Positions 49,450 through 57,734 of a DNA stretch of 64,000 bases are shown one piece after another. Position 1 is the first letter of the stretch. Each line of letters starts with the position of its first letter. This DNA comes from Pseudomonas sp. WS 5079. GTDB lineage: Bacteria; Pseudomonadota; Gammaproteobacteria; Pseudomonadales; Pseudomonadaceae. The notes under the pieces are model-generated. The model searched no databases, was not told the origin of the DNA, and saw only the letters and a list, made by a program, of their open reading frames with translations. The DNA lies in NCBI RefSeq assembly GCF_012985465.1, contig NZ_JAAQWN010000007.1, forward strand, positions 62,001-126,000, in the 5' to 3' direction. A program made the position numbers and the translations under genes.

Positions 49450-50025
49450 TCAGGAAAAATCCAGCAGCAGCCTCGCCACTTCCAGCACCTCACCCAGTAC
49501 CGCTTCTGACGACTCGGCGGAAGGCTTGAGCATCAGGTCATCGGCGTAGCCCATCGCCAGGGCGAAGAGCTGCCGTGCAGCGCGTTGGGGCGACTTGCAG
49601 CGAAAGACCCCGGCAGCGACACCCCGCTCGATCACCTCGGCAAGCATGCCTTGCCATTGGGCATTGATCACCAGGTAAGCCTGGGCCATTTGCGCGTCAT
49701 GCATGGCCTCGTCCCAGGCGTCCAGCCAGAGCGCCCAGCCTGCATCGGCGGTGCTGGGCAGGCAGTCGCTCAAGAATCCTACGAGCGCCTCCAGTGGTGG
49801 CGCATCGGCCAAGGGCTCGCGCACTTCATCCAATTGCTCATTCGCAAAGCGCACAAAGGCTTCGCGGCGCAATTCATTCCAGTCGCTGAAGTAGTGATAG
49901 ACATGGCTGCGCGACAGCCCGGCATGTTCGGCCAAGTCACGGGTGGATACATCGGCAAAGCCCTTGCTGCGAAACAGCTCCAAGGCAGCGGCGATGATCT
50001 GGTCTTTACGGTCGATACGCGACAT
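49450..50025 (-). CDS. TetR family transcriptional regulator
   Basis: A 191-residue TetR repressor. The DNA-binding helix-turn-helix is at residues ~8-55 (QIIAAALELFRSKGFADVSTRDLAEHAGLSRSHVYHYFSDWNELRREAF). The rest is the ligand and dimer domain. The ATG at 50025 has AAGGA seven bases before it; an upstream in-frame start would cover the operators. Two identical-pattern palindromes lie in the divergent gap, so it most likely represses itself and the six-TM gene. The inducer is unknown. Confidence 0.9.
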   Translation of the reverse strand: MSRIDRKDQIIAAALELFRSKGFADVSTRDLAEHAGLSRSHVYHYFSDWNELRREAFVRFANEQLDEVREPLADAPPLEALVGFLSDCLPSTADAGWALWLDAWDEAMHDAQMAQAYLVINAQWQGMLAEVIERGVAAGVFRCKSPQRAARQLFALAMGYADDLMLKPSAESSEAVLGEVLEVARLLLDFS

Positions 50026-50068
50026 GGGCAATTCCTTACGGGCGCCACCAGATAAGCGGCGCTTGCTT

Positions 50069-50086
50069 TTTGAGCGATCGCTCAAA
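50069..50086. promoter_or_regulatory. TetR operator 1
   Basis: Perfect 18-bp palindrome TTTGAGCGATCGCTCAAA in the gap between the TetR and six-TM genes. It shares TTGAGCNNNNGCTCAA with the next site; centres are 22 bases apart, two helical turns, so two dimers could bind on one face. Confidence 0.75.
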
Positions 50087-50091
50087 GATAC

Positions 50092-50107
50092 TTGAGCAGT
50101 CGCTCAA
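50092..50107. promoter_or_regulatory. TetR operator 2
   Basis: TTGAGCAGTCGCTCAA has the same TTGAGC-N4-GCTCAA arms as operator 1. It lies before the ribosome start of the six-TM gene, consistent with repression of that gene. Confidence 0.75.
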
Positions 50108-50138
50108 TAGTAGCGCCTATTACTCCTTTGGTGCACCC

Positions 50139-51053
50139 ATGCCATCCACAACGCCACACATCCTGATCGAAGAAAGCAAGAAACTCGGCCAGCAATCGGC
50201 CAGCCAAACCCTCAAGGCAATCGCCAAGGCTTATCCCGGCAAGCTGTTCTGCACGCTGTCGTTGGTTGCGCTGGAGAACGCGTTGCTGCTGGCCTATCCC
50301 CTGTTTGCCGGTTTCGCCGTGGACTCGATCCTGCGCGGCGATGCCGGCAGTGCGCTGTTCTATGCGGCCGTGGTGATGGCGTTCTGGGTGGTCGGCGCCG
50401 CACGCCGGGCGTTGGATACCCGCACCTTCACGCGGATCTACGCCGATCTTGCCGTACCTGTGATTCTCAATCAGCGTCTGCAGAACCACAGCACGTCCAA
50501 GGCAGCCGCACGGGTGGTGCTGGCGCGGGACTTTGTCGATTTTTTCGAAAAACATGTGCCGGTGATCGCAACGGCCTTGGTCTCCATCGTTGGCGCAGCT
50601 GCGATGCTGCTGGTGATTGAACCTTGGGTGGGCCTGGCCTGCTTTGCGGCATTGCTGCTTTGCATCATCCTGCTACCGCGATTTGCCCGCCGTAACGAGC
50701 AGTTGCACGAACGGTTGAATAACCGCCTGGAGAAAGAAATTGGCCTGGTGGAAAAGGTGGGCGCCCAGACGTTGCGACGCCATTACCAGTTGCTGTCACG
50801 CCTGCGTATCTGGCTGTCGGACCGCGAAGCCGCTGCCTACCTGTTTCTCGGCACGCTGGCAGCGCTACTGTTCATCGTAGCGATCAGCCAACTGGCCTTG
50901 TCGCCAGCGGTCAAGGCCGGTCATGTCTATGCGGTGATGACGTACCTGTGGACCTTCGTCAGCAGTCTCGACGAAGCACCAGGGATGGTCGACCAACTGG
51001 CGCGGCTCAAGGACATTGGCAAGCGCGTGGACCCAGGGCTCGGCGACCACTAA
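50139..51053 (+). CDS. ABC-transporter-like six-transmembrane protein without ATPase domain
   Basis: A 304-residue membrane protein that looks like the membrane half of an ABC exporter: about six spans, for example LFCTLSLVALENALLLAYPLFAGFAVDSIL, ALFYAAVVMAFWVVGAARRALD, VIATALVSIVGAAAMLLVI, VGLACFAALLLCIILLP and YLFLGTLAALLFIVAISQLAL. No Walker A/B or signature motif follows, and there is no ATPase gene next to it. It may need a partner encoded elsewhere or work otherwise. The ATG at 50139 is preferred because the open frame before it covers the operators. It is presumably controlled by the TetR gene. Confidence 0.82.
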   Translation: MPSTTPHILIEESKKLGQQSASQTLKAIAKAYPGKLFCTLSLVALENALLLAYPLFAGFAVDSILRGDAGSALFYAAVVMAFWVVGAARRALDTRTFTRIYADLAVPVILNQRLQNHSTSKAAARVVLARDFVDFFEKHVPVIATALVSIVGAAAMLLVIEPWVGLACFAALLLCIILLPRFARRNEQLHERLNNRLEKEIGLVEKVGAQTLRRHYQLLSRLRIWLSDREAAAYLFLGTLAALLFIVAISQLALSPAVKAGHVYAVMTYLWTFVSSLDEAPGMVDQLARLKDIGKRVDPGLGDH

Positions 51054-51056
51054 GCC

Positions 51057-53033
51057 TCAACGAAACCGATCCACCTCATGGCGCAGGCCGGCCGCCAAGG
51101 TCTCCAGTTCCTTGGCGGTAACTGCCAGGTTCGACACCACTTCCCGCTGCTCACTGTTGGCCAGGGCAATGCTCTGCAGGTTGCTGCTGAGCAAGGTCGC
51201 GGTGCTGCTTTGCTCCTGGGTCGCGGTGGTAATCGCGGCGAACTGCTGCCCCGCCGAACGGCTTTGTTCGTCGATGCGCGCCAGGGCCGAGGCCACGTCG
51301 GCGTTGCGCGACAGGCCTTCCTGCATCAGCACATTGCCCTGCTCCATGGTGCTGATGGCGTTGCCGGTTTCCTGCTGGATGCTCTGGATCATTCCGGAAA
51401 TTTCATCGGTGGCCTGGCGGGTGCGTGAGGCCAGGTTGCGCACTTCATCGGCGACCACGGCAAACCCACGCCCCTGCTCCCCGGCCCGCGCCGCCTCGAT
51501 GGCGGCGTTGAGCGCCAGCAGGTTGGTCTGATCGGCAATCGAGGTGATCACACCGACGATGCCGCCGATTTCATGGGAGCGTTGGCCCAGGGTATTGATC
51601 ACCGTGGCCGTGCTGTTGAGTGCCGTGGCGATATGTTCCAGGGACGACGACGCCTCCTGCATCGAGTTGCGACCGATGCGGGTCTGCTGGGCATTTTCCT
51701 GGGCCAGGCGCTCGGTATTGCCCATGTTGTCGGCAATGTTCAACGAGGTGGCGCTGAACTCTTCCACTGCGCCGGCCATGCTGGTGATCTCGCCGGACTG
51801 CTGCTCCATGCCCTCATAGGCCCCGCCCGACAGGCCCGACAGCGCCTGGGCGCGGCTGTTGACCTCTTCGGCCGCCTCGCGGATGTGGGAGACCATGGTC
51901 GACAGGGCTTCACCCATCTGGTTGAAACTGCGCGCCAGTTGACCGATCTCGTCATGGCTGGACACATTCAGCCGCGCACTCAAATCACCGGCGCCCAGGG
52001 CTTCGGCCTGGCGCACCAGGTCACCCAGGGGCTGGAGTTTGCTGCGCAGCAGCCAGACCGCCGCGCCCACGGCCAACAGCATCGCCAGCACGCTGCCGAT
52101 TACCAGGCGGATACCCACGGCCCAGGTCACCGCGCGGATCTCGGCCTTGGGCATGCTCGCCACCACCGACCACGGGCCGCCGTCAAACGGCACCGCAACG
52201 CTGTAGAAGTCCTCGCCCTGGTCACTCCAGAAACGCCCCTGGCCGGGCTTTTGCGCCAGCTCCAGGATCGGCGCAACCGCCTGCTCCGGGGCCTGCACAC
52301 CAGCGGGCGGCACCAGCCAGTGCTTTTGCTCATCCAGCAGCGCCAGCGAGCCGGTCTGGCCAATGCGAAAACGCTTGAGGTTGGCGAACTGGGCGTTCTG
52401 CGCATCGGTGTAGTCAAAACCGATAAACAACACCGCAATCACCTGGCCGCTGGCATCGCGCACCGGGCTGTATTGGGTCATGTAGGAGCGCTCGAACAGC
52501 ACCGCACGGCCAATGTAGCTCTGCCCGGCAAGCAGGCGCTGGTAGGCCGGGCCCTGGCGATCCAGCACGGTGCCGATGGCGCGGTTGCCGTCCTGTTTGG
52601 TCAGGGAGGTGCTGATGCGGATAAAGTCTTCGCCACTGCGCACGAACACCGTAGCCACGCCACCGGACATCTGCTTGAACTCATCAACCTCGTCGAAGTT
52701 GTTGTTCAACACCTGGTCGCCCAGGTACAGGCTCGGGGTCTGTACCCCGGCCACGTTCACTTTCTGCTCGGGATGCACGCGCAACCCGGCGGCAAAACGC
52801 TGCTCAAACAACCCGCTCAAACGCTCGGTGCTCTCGCGCAGGGTGCTGTGGAAGGTATTGAGTTGGTCGGCGAGCAAGCGCGCTTCGCTGGCCAGGTGTT
52901 CTTCGCGGGTTTGCAGGTTGGCCGAATCCAGGGAGCGCAGGGCAAATAGGGTGCTGGCGCTGATCACGACAGCCAATATGACCGCCAAGGCAATGCCCAG
53001 CTGCGAAGCGATGCGGGCGCGGGGTTGAGACAT
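51057..53033 (-). CDS. Methyl-accepting chemotaxis protein with periplasmic Cache domain
   Basis: A 658-residue chemoreceptor. First span near residues 10-30 (IALAVILAVVISASTLFAL), a large periplasmic sensor to about 330 with Cache-like text (GVATVFVRSGEDFIRISTSLTKQDGNRAIGTVLD; GRAVLFERSYMTQYSPVRDASGQVIAVLFIGFDYT), second span (LVIGSVLAMLLAVGAAVWLL), HAMP, then the signalling hairpin with tip DQTNLLALNAAIEAARAGEQGRGFAVVADEVRNLA. No C-terminal CheR-binding pentapeptide. The ATG at 53033 has AGGAG upstream; an in-frame start farther upstream adds a non-membrane leader. Its ligand is unknown. It ends four bases from the convergent six-TM gene. Confidence 0.94.
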   Translation of the reverse strand: MSQPRARIASQLGIALAVILAVVISASTLFALRSLDSANLQTREEHLASEARLLADQLNTFHSTLRESTERLSGLFEQRFAAGLRVHPEQKVNVAGVQTPSLYLGDQVLNNNFDEVDEFKQMSGGVATVFVRSGEDFIRISTSLTKQDGNRAIGTVLDRQGPAYQRLLAGQSYIGRAVLFERSYMTQYSPVRDASGQVIAVLFIGFDYTDAQNAQFANLKRFRIGQTGSLALLDEQKHWLVPPAGVQAPEQAVAPILELAQKPGQGRFWSDQGEDFYSVAVPFDGGPWSVVASMPKAEIRAVTWAVGIRLVIGSVLAMLLAVGAAVWLLRSKLQPLGDLVRQAEALGAGDLSARLNVSSHDEIGQLARSFNQMGEALSTMVSHIREAAEEVNSRAQALSGLSGGAYEGMEQQSGEITSMAGAVEEFSATSLNIADNMGNTERLAQENAQQTRIGRNSMQEASSSLEHIATALNSTATVINTLGQRSHEIGGIVGVITSIADQTNLLALNAAIEAARAGEQGRGFAVVADEVRNLASRTRQATDEISGMIQSIQQETGNAISTMEQGNVLMQEGLSRNADVASALARIDEQSRSAGQQFAAITTATQEQSSTATLLSSNLQSIALANSEQREVVSNLAVTAKELETLAAGLRHEVDRFR

Positions 53034-53222
53034 GACAGCTCCTGGCCGAGGCCCGGATCGTCCTGATCTCATAGCGCTAATCGGCGAATTTCTTGGATTG
53101 GGGGGCACGCTGAGCCGCAACTAATGGCGGCTCCGACACACCTACTTCGGCGGCCCGGATCAATACTTGAGCAAATTACAGGGGTATCACTCAAACGCAT
53201 TGTTTGCGCGCGCTGCATCGAT

Positions 53223-54143
53223 TCAGTCGAGCTGCTCCACTGGCGGCAGTGTCATGGCCCGGACCTCACTTTGCAGGAAGTCCGAGAGCCTGCGCAGGCG
53301 CTCGCCGCCGGGGCGGGTCTTGGGCCAGACCAGGTAGTAACTTTCGCCGCTGGCCACCGCAGTAGGCCAGGGCAGGCTCAAGCGCCCCTGCGCCACATCT
53401 TCGGCAACCATCAGCAAATCCCCCATGGACACGCCATAGCCCCGGGCGGCGGCAATCATGCCCAACTCCAGCGTATCGAACACCTGCCCGCCCTTGATGG
53501 CGACACGAGAGGCCAGGCCGGTGCGTTGCAACCAACGGCGCCAATCACGCCGGTCCGGCGTGGGGTGCAGCAGTTCAGCGCCGGCCAGGCGCTCCACATC
53601 CCAGGGGCCATCGCTGAGCAGGTTCGGCGCGCCCACCGGGATCAGCAGTTCGGGGAACAGGTAACTGGCCTCCCAATCTGTGGGAAAGTGCCCATCGCTC
53701 AGTAGGACCGCGCAGTCGAACGGCTCCTGGTTGAAATCCACCTCATCGATGCTCATCCACGCACTGGTCAACTGCACCTCGTTGCCCGGCTGCAAGTGCC
53801 GGAACCGACTCAGGCGTGCCAGCAACCAGCGCATGGTCAGGGTCGACGGGGCCTTCATGCGCAGGATGTCATCTTCGGCATTCAAGGTATGGCAGGCGCG
53901 CTCCAGGGCGGCGAAGCCCTCGCGCACGCCCGGCAGCAGCAAGCGCGCCGATTCGGTGAGCTGCAAGGTGCGCCCGCTGCGCTGGAACAGGCGACAGGCG
54001 AAATGCTCCTCCAGGGTGCGGATATGCCGGCTGACTGCACTTTGGGTGATGGACAGTTCTTCGGCGGCACGGGTGAAGGAGTTGTGCCGTGAGGCGGCTT
54101 CAAATGCACGCAAGGCATACAGCGGAGGAAGGCGACGAGACAT
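53223..54143 (-). CDS. LysR family transcriptional regulator (GcvA-like)
   Basis: A 306-residue LysR regulator. The helix-turn-helix is at residues ~8-65: PPLYALRAFEAASRHNSFTRAAEELSITQSAVSRHIRTLEEHFACRLFQRSGRTLQLTESARLLL. The effector-binding part follows. The style (LP-L-ALRAFEAAARH) resembles GcvA-type members. It is divergent from the MATE pump and the intergenic TGGCATGA/TCATGCCA pair fits a LysR T-N11-A box, so it likely controls the pump and itself. The ATG at 54143 starts the family sequence; the frame stays open upstream. Confidence 0.92.
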   Translation of the reverse strand: MSRRLPPLYALRAFEAASRHNSFTRAAEELSITQSAVSRHIRTLEEHFACRLFQRSGRTLQLTESARLLLPGVREGFAALERACHTLNAEDDILRMKAPSTLTMRWLLARLSRFRHLQPGNEVQLTSAWMSIDEVDFNQEPFDCAVLLSDGHFPTDWEASYLFPELLIPVGAPNLLSDGPWDVERLAGAELLHPTPDRRDWRRWLQRTGLASRVAIKGGQVFDTLELGMIAAARGYGVSMGDLLMVAEDVAQGRLSLPWPTAVASGESYYLVWPKTRPGGERLRRLSDFLQSEVRAMTLPPVEQLD

Positions 54144-54190
54144 GAGGAAAACTCCGACGGCACGATCCGCAAACCCTACCAGAATCATCC

Positions 54191-54213
54191 TGGCATGAGT
54201 TTTAATCATGCCA
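54191..54213. promoter_or_regulatory. LysR-type inverted repeat
   Basis: TGGCATGA (54191-54198) and TCATGCCA (54206-54213) are perfect 8-bp inverted arms around GTTTTAA, containing a T-N11-A pattern, 48 bases before the LysR gene and about 90 before the MATE gene. Confidence 0.65.
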
Positions 54214-54227
54214 ATGATCGCATTTAT

Positions 54228-54284
54228 CCCTTTGTGCAAAGCGCTGAGAGCGCCGAGAATCAACCCTTCTACCCTTTGTGCAAA
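54228..54284. repeat. Direct repeat CCCTTTGTGCAAA in LysR/MATE promoter gap
   Basis: The 13-base word CCCTTTGTGCAAA occurs exactly at 54228-54240 and 54272-54284, 44 bases apart (about four helical turns), in the divergent promoter. Probably protein-binding, possibly for activation. Confidence 0.6.
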
Positions 54285-54301
54285 TATTGAGCGTGATGAT
54301 C

Positions 54302-55663
54302 ATGCAGCATCCGGCGCGTACCGAACTCTGGGCCATTCTGCGGCTGTCAGGGCCGTTGATTGCCTCACAGCTGGCGCACATGCTGATGGTGCTGACCGAC
54401 ACCCTGATGATGGCCCGCCTGAGCCCCGAAGCCCTGGCCGGCGGTGGGCTCGGCGCGGCGAGCTATTCGTTTGTGTCGATCTTTTGCATCGGCGTGATAG
54501 CCGCCGTGGGCACCCTGGTCGCCATTCGCCAGGGCGCCGGTGATATCGAAGGCGCTACCCGCCTGACCCAGGCCGGCCTGTGGCTGGCCTGGCTGATGGC
54601 CTTGGTGGCGGGCCTGCTGCTGTGGAACCTCAAGCCGGTGCTGCTGATGTTCGGCCAGACCGAGACCAACGTGCAGTCGGCCGGCCAGTTCCTGATGATC
54701 CTGCCGTTTGCCCTGCCCGGCTACCTGACATTCATGGCCCTGCGCGGCTTCACCAGCGCCATCGGCAAAGCCACCCCGGTGATGGTGATCAGCCTGTGCG
54801 GCACGGTGATCAACTACCTGCTCAACCATGCATTGATCGAAGGCATGTTCGGCCTGCCCAAACTGGGCCTGATGGGCATCGGCCTGGTCACGGCGATTGT
54901 CGCCAACTGCATGGCCCTGGCGCTGTTGTGGTACATCAAATACAACCGCGCCTACGCCGCCTACCCATTGGGCAAGGGCCTGTTGCAGCCCAACCTGCAT
55001 TACTTGCGCGAGCTGTGGCGCCTGGGCCTGCCGATTGGCGGCACCTATGCAGTGGAAGTCGGCTTGTTCGCCTTCGCGGCGCTGTGCATGGGCACCATGG
55101 GCAGTACGCAGTTGGCGGCCCACCAGATTGCCCTGCAAATCGTCTCGGTGGCGTTCATGGTCCCGGCGGGCATGTCCTATGCGGTCACCATGCGCATCGG
55201 CTTGCATTACGGCGGCGGACACCTGCTCGGCGCACGGCTCGCCGGGCGCGTGGGTATCGCCTTCGGCGCGACGGTGATGCTGGGGTTTGCCATGGTGTTC
55301 TGGCTGTTTTCAGACCCGCTGATCGGCCTGTTCCTCGACCATGACGACCCGGCCTTCGCCCAGGTGATCAGCCTGGCGGTGAGCCTGTTGGCCGTGGCGG
55401 CGTGGTTCGAGTTGTTCGACGGTGTGCAGACTATCGCCATGGGCTGCATCCGCGGGCTGAAGGATGCCAAGACGACCTTCCTCGTCGGCCTGGGCTGTTA
55501 CTGGTTGATTGGCGCACCGGCGGCCTGGCTGATGGCGTTTACCCTGGGGTGGGGGCCGACCGGGGTGTGGTGGGGGTTGGCGCTGGGGCTGGCCTGCGCG
55601 GCGATTACCCTGACGTGGGCGTTTGAAAGAAAGATGAGGCGGATGATTGCCCAGACAAACTGA
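54302..55663 (+). CDS. MATE family multidrug efflux transporter (NorM-like)
   Basis: A 453-residue, twelve-span MATE transporter that would expel cationic drugs against Na+ or H+. Family features include SGPLIASQLAHMLMVLTDTLMMARLSPEALAGGGLGAASYSFVSIF at the start, LRGFTSAIGKATPVMVISLCGTVINYLLNHAL and GTMGSTQLAAHQIALQIVSVAFMVPAGMSYAVTMRIG. ATG at 54302 follows GAG by ten bases; ATG 54296 and GTG 54278 are possible. Divergent from the LysR gene with shared binding motifs. In P. aeruginosa the corresponding locus also carries a MATE gene. Confidence 0.93.
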   Translation: MQHPARTELWAILRLSGPLIASQLAHMLMVLTDTLMMARLSPEALAGGGLGAASYSFVSIFCIGVIAAVGTLVAIRQGAGDIEGATRLTQAGLWLAWLMALVAGLLLWNLKPVLLMFGQTETNVQSAGQFLMILPFALPGYLTFMALRGFTSAIGKATPVMVISLCGTVINYLLNHALIEGMFGLPKLGLMGIGLVTAIVANCMALALLWYIKYNRAYAAYPLGKGLLQPNLHYLRELWRLGLPIGGTYAVEVGLFAFAALCMGTMGSTQLAAHQIALQIVSVAFMVPAGMSYAVTMRIGLHYGGGHLLGARLAGRVGIAFGATVMLGFAMVFWLFSDPLIGLFLDHDDPAFAQVISLAVSLLAVAAWFELFDGVQTIAMGCIRGLKDAKTTFLVGLGCYWLIGAPAAWLMAFTLGWGPTGVWWGLALGLACAAITLTWAFERKMRRMIAQTN

Positions 55664-55680
55664 AGAAGGTACGCGTTCAC

Positions 55681-55769
55681 TGTAGGAGCTGGCTTGCCAG
55701 CGATGGCGATGTATCAGTCACAGTATCGTTGACCGACAGACTGCTATCGCTGGCAAGCCAGCTCCTACA
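55681..55769. repeat. REP pair, family A
   Basis: Inverted TGTAGGAGCTGGCTTGCCAG (from 55681) and CTGGCAAGCCAGCTCCTACA (to 55769) between convergent MATE and EAL genes. Confidence 0.85.
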
Positions 55770-55792
55770 ATGATTGGTTTGACCGCACCGGC

Positions 55793-57466
55793 CTAGATCA
55801 CTTCACCCAACAACGCCTGCTGGCTGCTGCCAAACGTCAGGTATTCCACCAATTCCGCCAGCGGCAACGGCTTGCTGATCAGGTAACCCTGGGCCTGGTC
55901 GCACCCAAACAAGCGCAACAACGCCAGTTGCTCGGGGGTTTCCACGCCTTCGGCCACCACTTCCAGGTTGAGGTTGTGGGCCAGGTTGATCATGGCATGC
56001 ACCAGCTTGCGGTTTTCCTCGCGTTCTTCCATGCCGCCGACAAAGCTCTTGTCGATCTTGAGCAAGGCAATCGGCAGGCTGTTGAGGTGTACGAAGGACG
56101 AGAAACCGGTACCAAAGTCATCCAGGGAGAAACGCACCCCCAGGCGGCCCAGGGCATCCATGGTCTGCTTGACCAGGTCGCTGCGGCGCATCACGGCGGT
56201 TTCGGTCAGCTCGAACTCCAGCCACTGCGCCTCCACCCCGCGCTCGGCAATCAAGCGGCTCAAGGTCGACAGCAACTGGCTGTCCTGGAACTGACGGAAC
56301 GACAGGTTGACCGCCATGTGCAGCGGCGGCAGGCCGCGTTCGCGCAGGTCCTGCATATCGCGCAGGGCCCGGGAAATCACCCAGTAGCCCAACGGCACGA
56401 TCAGGCCACTCTGCTCGGCCAGCGGCACGAACTCGCTAGGCGGCAACAACCCGCGCTCACCATGGCGCCAGCGCACCAGGGCTTCGAGGCCGACGATATG
56501 CCCATCGTCCAGGTCCAGACGCGGCTGGTAATGCAGTTCCAATTCGTCACGGCGCAGCGCCCGGCGCAGTTCGCTTTCCAGGTCCGCGAGGCTGCGGGCG
56601 TTGCGGTTGATGCGTTCATTGAAGATATGAAAGGTGCAGCCCTGGGTGCTCTTGGCCTGCTGCATGGCGATATGCGCGTGCCACATCAACGGGTCGGCGC
56701 CGGCCTTGGCGCGGGCATGGGCCACACCCAGGCTGCAACCGATCAGCAGGCTCTCGCCATCGACCCAATAAGGTTCCGCCATGGCCTCGGTAATGCGCTC
56801 GGCCATCCACTCGGCGCGCTGCGGCGCACGGCGGGTGTCGATCAGCAAGGCGAATTCGTCACTGCCCAGGCGTGCCAGTTGGTCGCCGACTTCCAGTTGG
56901 CTCTTGAGCCGCGAGACCACTTGCAGGATCAGCCGGTCGCCCGCCTGGTGGCCGAGGGCATCGTTGGCGTGGCGGAAGTTGTCCAGGTCCAGGTGGCCGA
57001 GGGCCAGGCCACGCCCGTCGTTTTCGGCAAGGCGCGCGGCCAGCAAGGTCTGGAAGCCCTGACGGTTGGCGATGCCGGTCAGCGGATCCTGTTCGGCCAG
57101 GCGTTGCAGGGTATTTTCCAGCACGCCGCGCTCGCGCACGTGGCGCAGGCAGCGGCGCAGCGTATCCACGTCAAACGCACCACGGATCAACCAGTCGCTG
57201 GCGCCCAATGGCGCAACCAGCGGTTCCTGCTCCAGCAGCAACACGGTGGGCAGGCTACAGCGGCCAGGGCCGGGTTGCAGGCTGGGGGTGGTCAGCAATA
57301 CAGCCGTGCGGTCGTCGTCGAACAGGCTGCTCACCGACTCCCAGTTTGGCGCACTGATCAGCACAGCCCCATCGCCCATCGGCGTCAGGCACTCGCGCAA
57401 CAACGCTGCCCACGCAGGCTCATCGGCCAGTAGCAGCAAACGCAAGGGTTCGACAGGCGTAGACAA
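55793..57466 (-). CDS. GGDEF/EAL-domain c-di-GMP protein (phosphodiesterase)
   Basis: A 557-residue cytoplasmic protein. The first ~120 residues are receiver-like (LRLLLLADEPAWAALLRECLTP) but without the usual phospho-aspartate, so not obviously a true receiver. GGDEF domain at ~125-290 with RLGSDEFALL in place of GGDEF, thus probably not a cyclase. EAL domain at ~300-550 keeps GLEALVRWRH, NLSFRQFQD, ELTETAVM, DDFGTGFSS, LKIDKSFVG and VAEGVETPEQL, so an active c-di-GMP phosphodiesterase. Locus matches PA5295 (ProE) of P. aeruginosa. The start is TTG at 57466 with GGGAG six bases upstream, an unusual initiator that lowers yield. Confidence 0.92.
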   Translation of the reverse strand: MSTPVEPLRLLLLADEPAWAALLRECLTPMGDGAVLISAPNWESVSSLFDDDRTAVLLTTPSLQPGPGRCSLPTVLLLEQEPLVAPLGASDWLIRGAFDVDTLRRCLRHVRERGVLENTLQRLAEQDPLTGIANRQGFQTLLAARLAENDGRGLALGHLDLDNFRHANDALGHQAGDRLILQVVSRLKSQLEVGDQLARLGSDEFALLIDTRRAPQRAEWMAERITEAMAEPYWVDGESLLIGCSLGVAHARAKAGADPLMWHAHIAMQQAKSTQGCTFHIFNERINRNARSLADLESELRRALRRDELELHYQPRLDLDDGHIVGLEALVRWRHGERGLLPPSEFVPLAEQSGLIVPLGYWVISRALRDMQDLRERGLPPLHMAVNLSFRQFQDSQLLSTLSRLIAERGVEAQWLEFELTETAVMRRSDLVKQTMDALGRLGVRFSLDDFGTGFSSFVHLNSLPIALLKIDKSFVGGMEEREENRKLVHAMINLAHNLNLEVVAEGVETPEQLALLRLFGCDQAQGYLISKPLPLAELVEYLTFGSSQQALLGEVI

Positions 57467-57734
57467 GCTAGCTCCCTAGACTTTGCAAAATTTCGTTGGC
57501 GGCGGGCATTATGACGTGCAGCCTGATAATGACCAATGATATTGGTTATCAAATACGTGCTGTGCGGCTCTAGATCGAACAATAGACCCAAAAACCCCGC
57601 ACATCCTGCGGCAAAGTAACAAAACCGGCAAATTTAGATCGAGTGGTACGTCACACTGTCGTTCAGAGGCGGCAGAATCTTGCCAGCCTGTTAAAATGCC
57701 CGCCCTTTTCGCTCAAAGACTCCCAAAACCCTGT

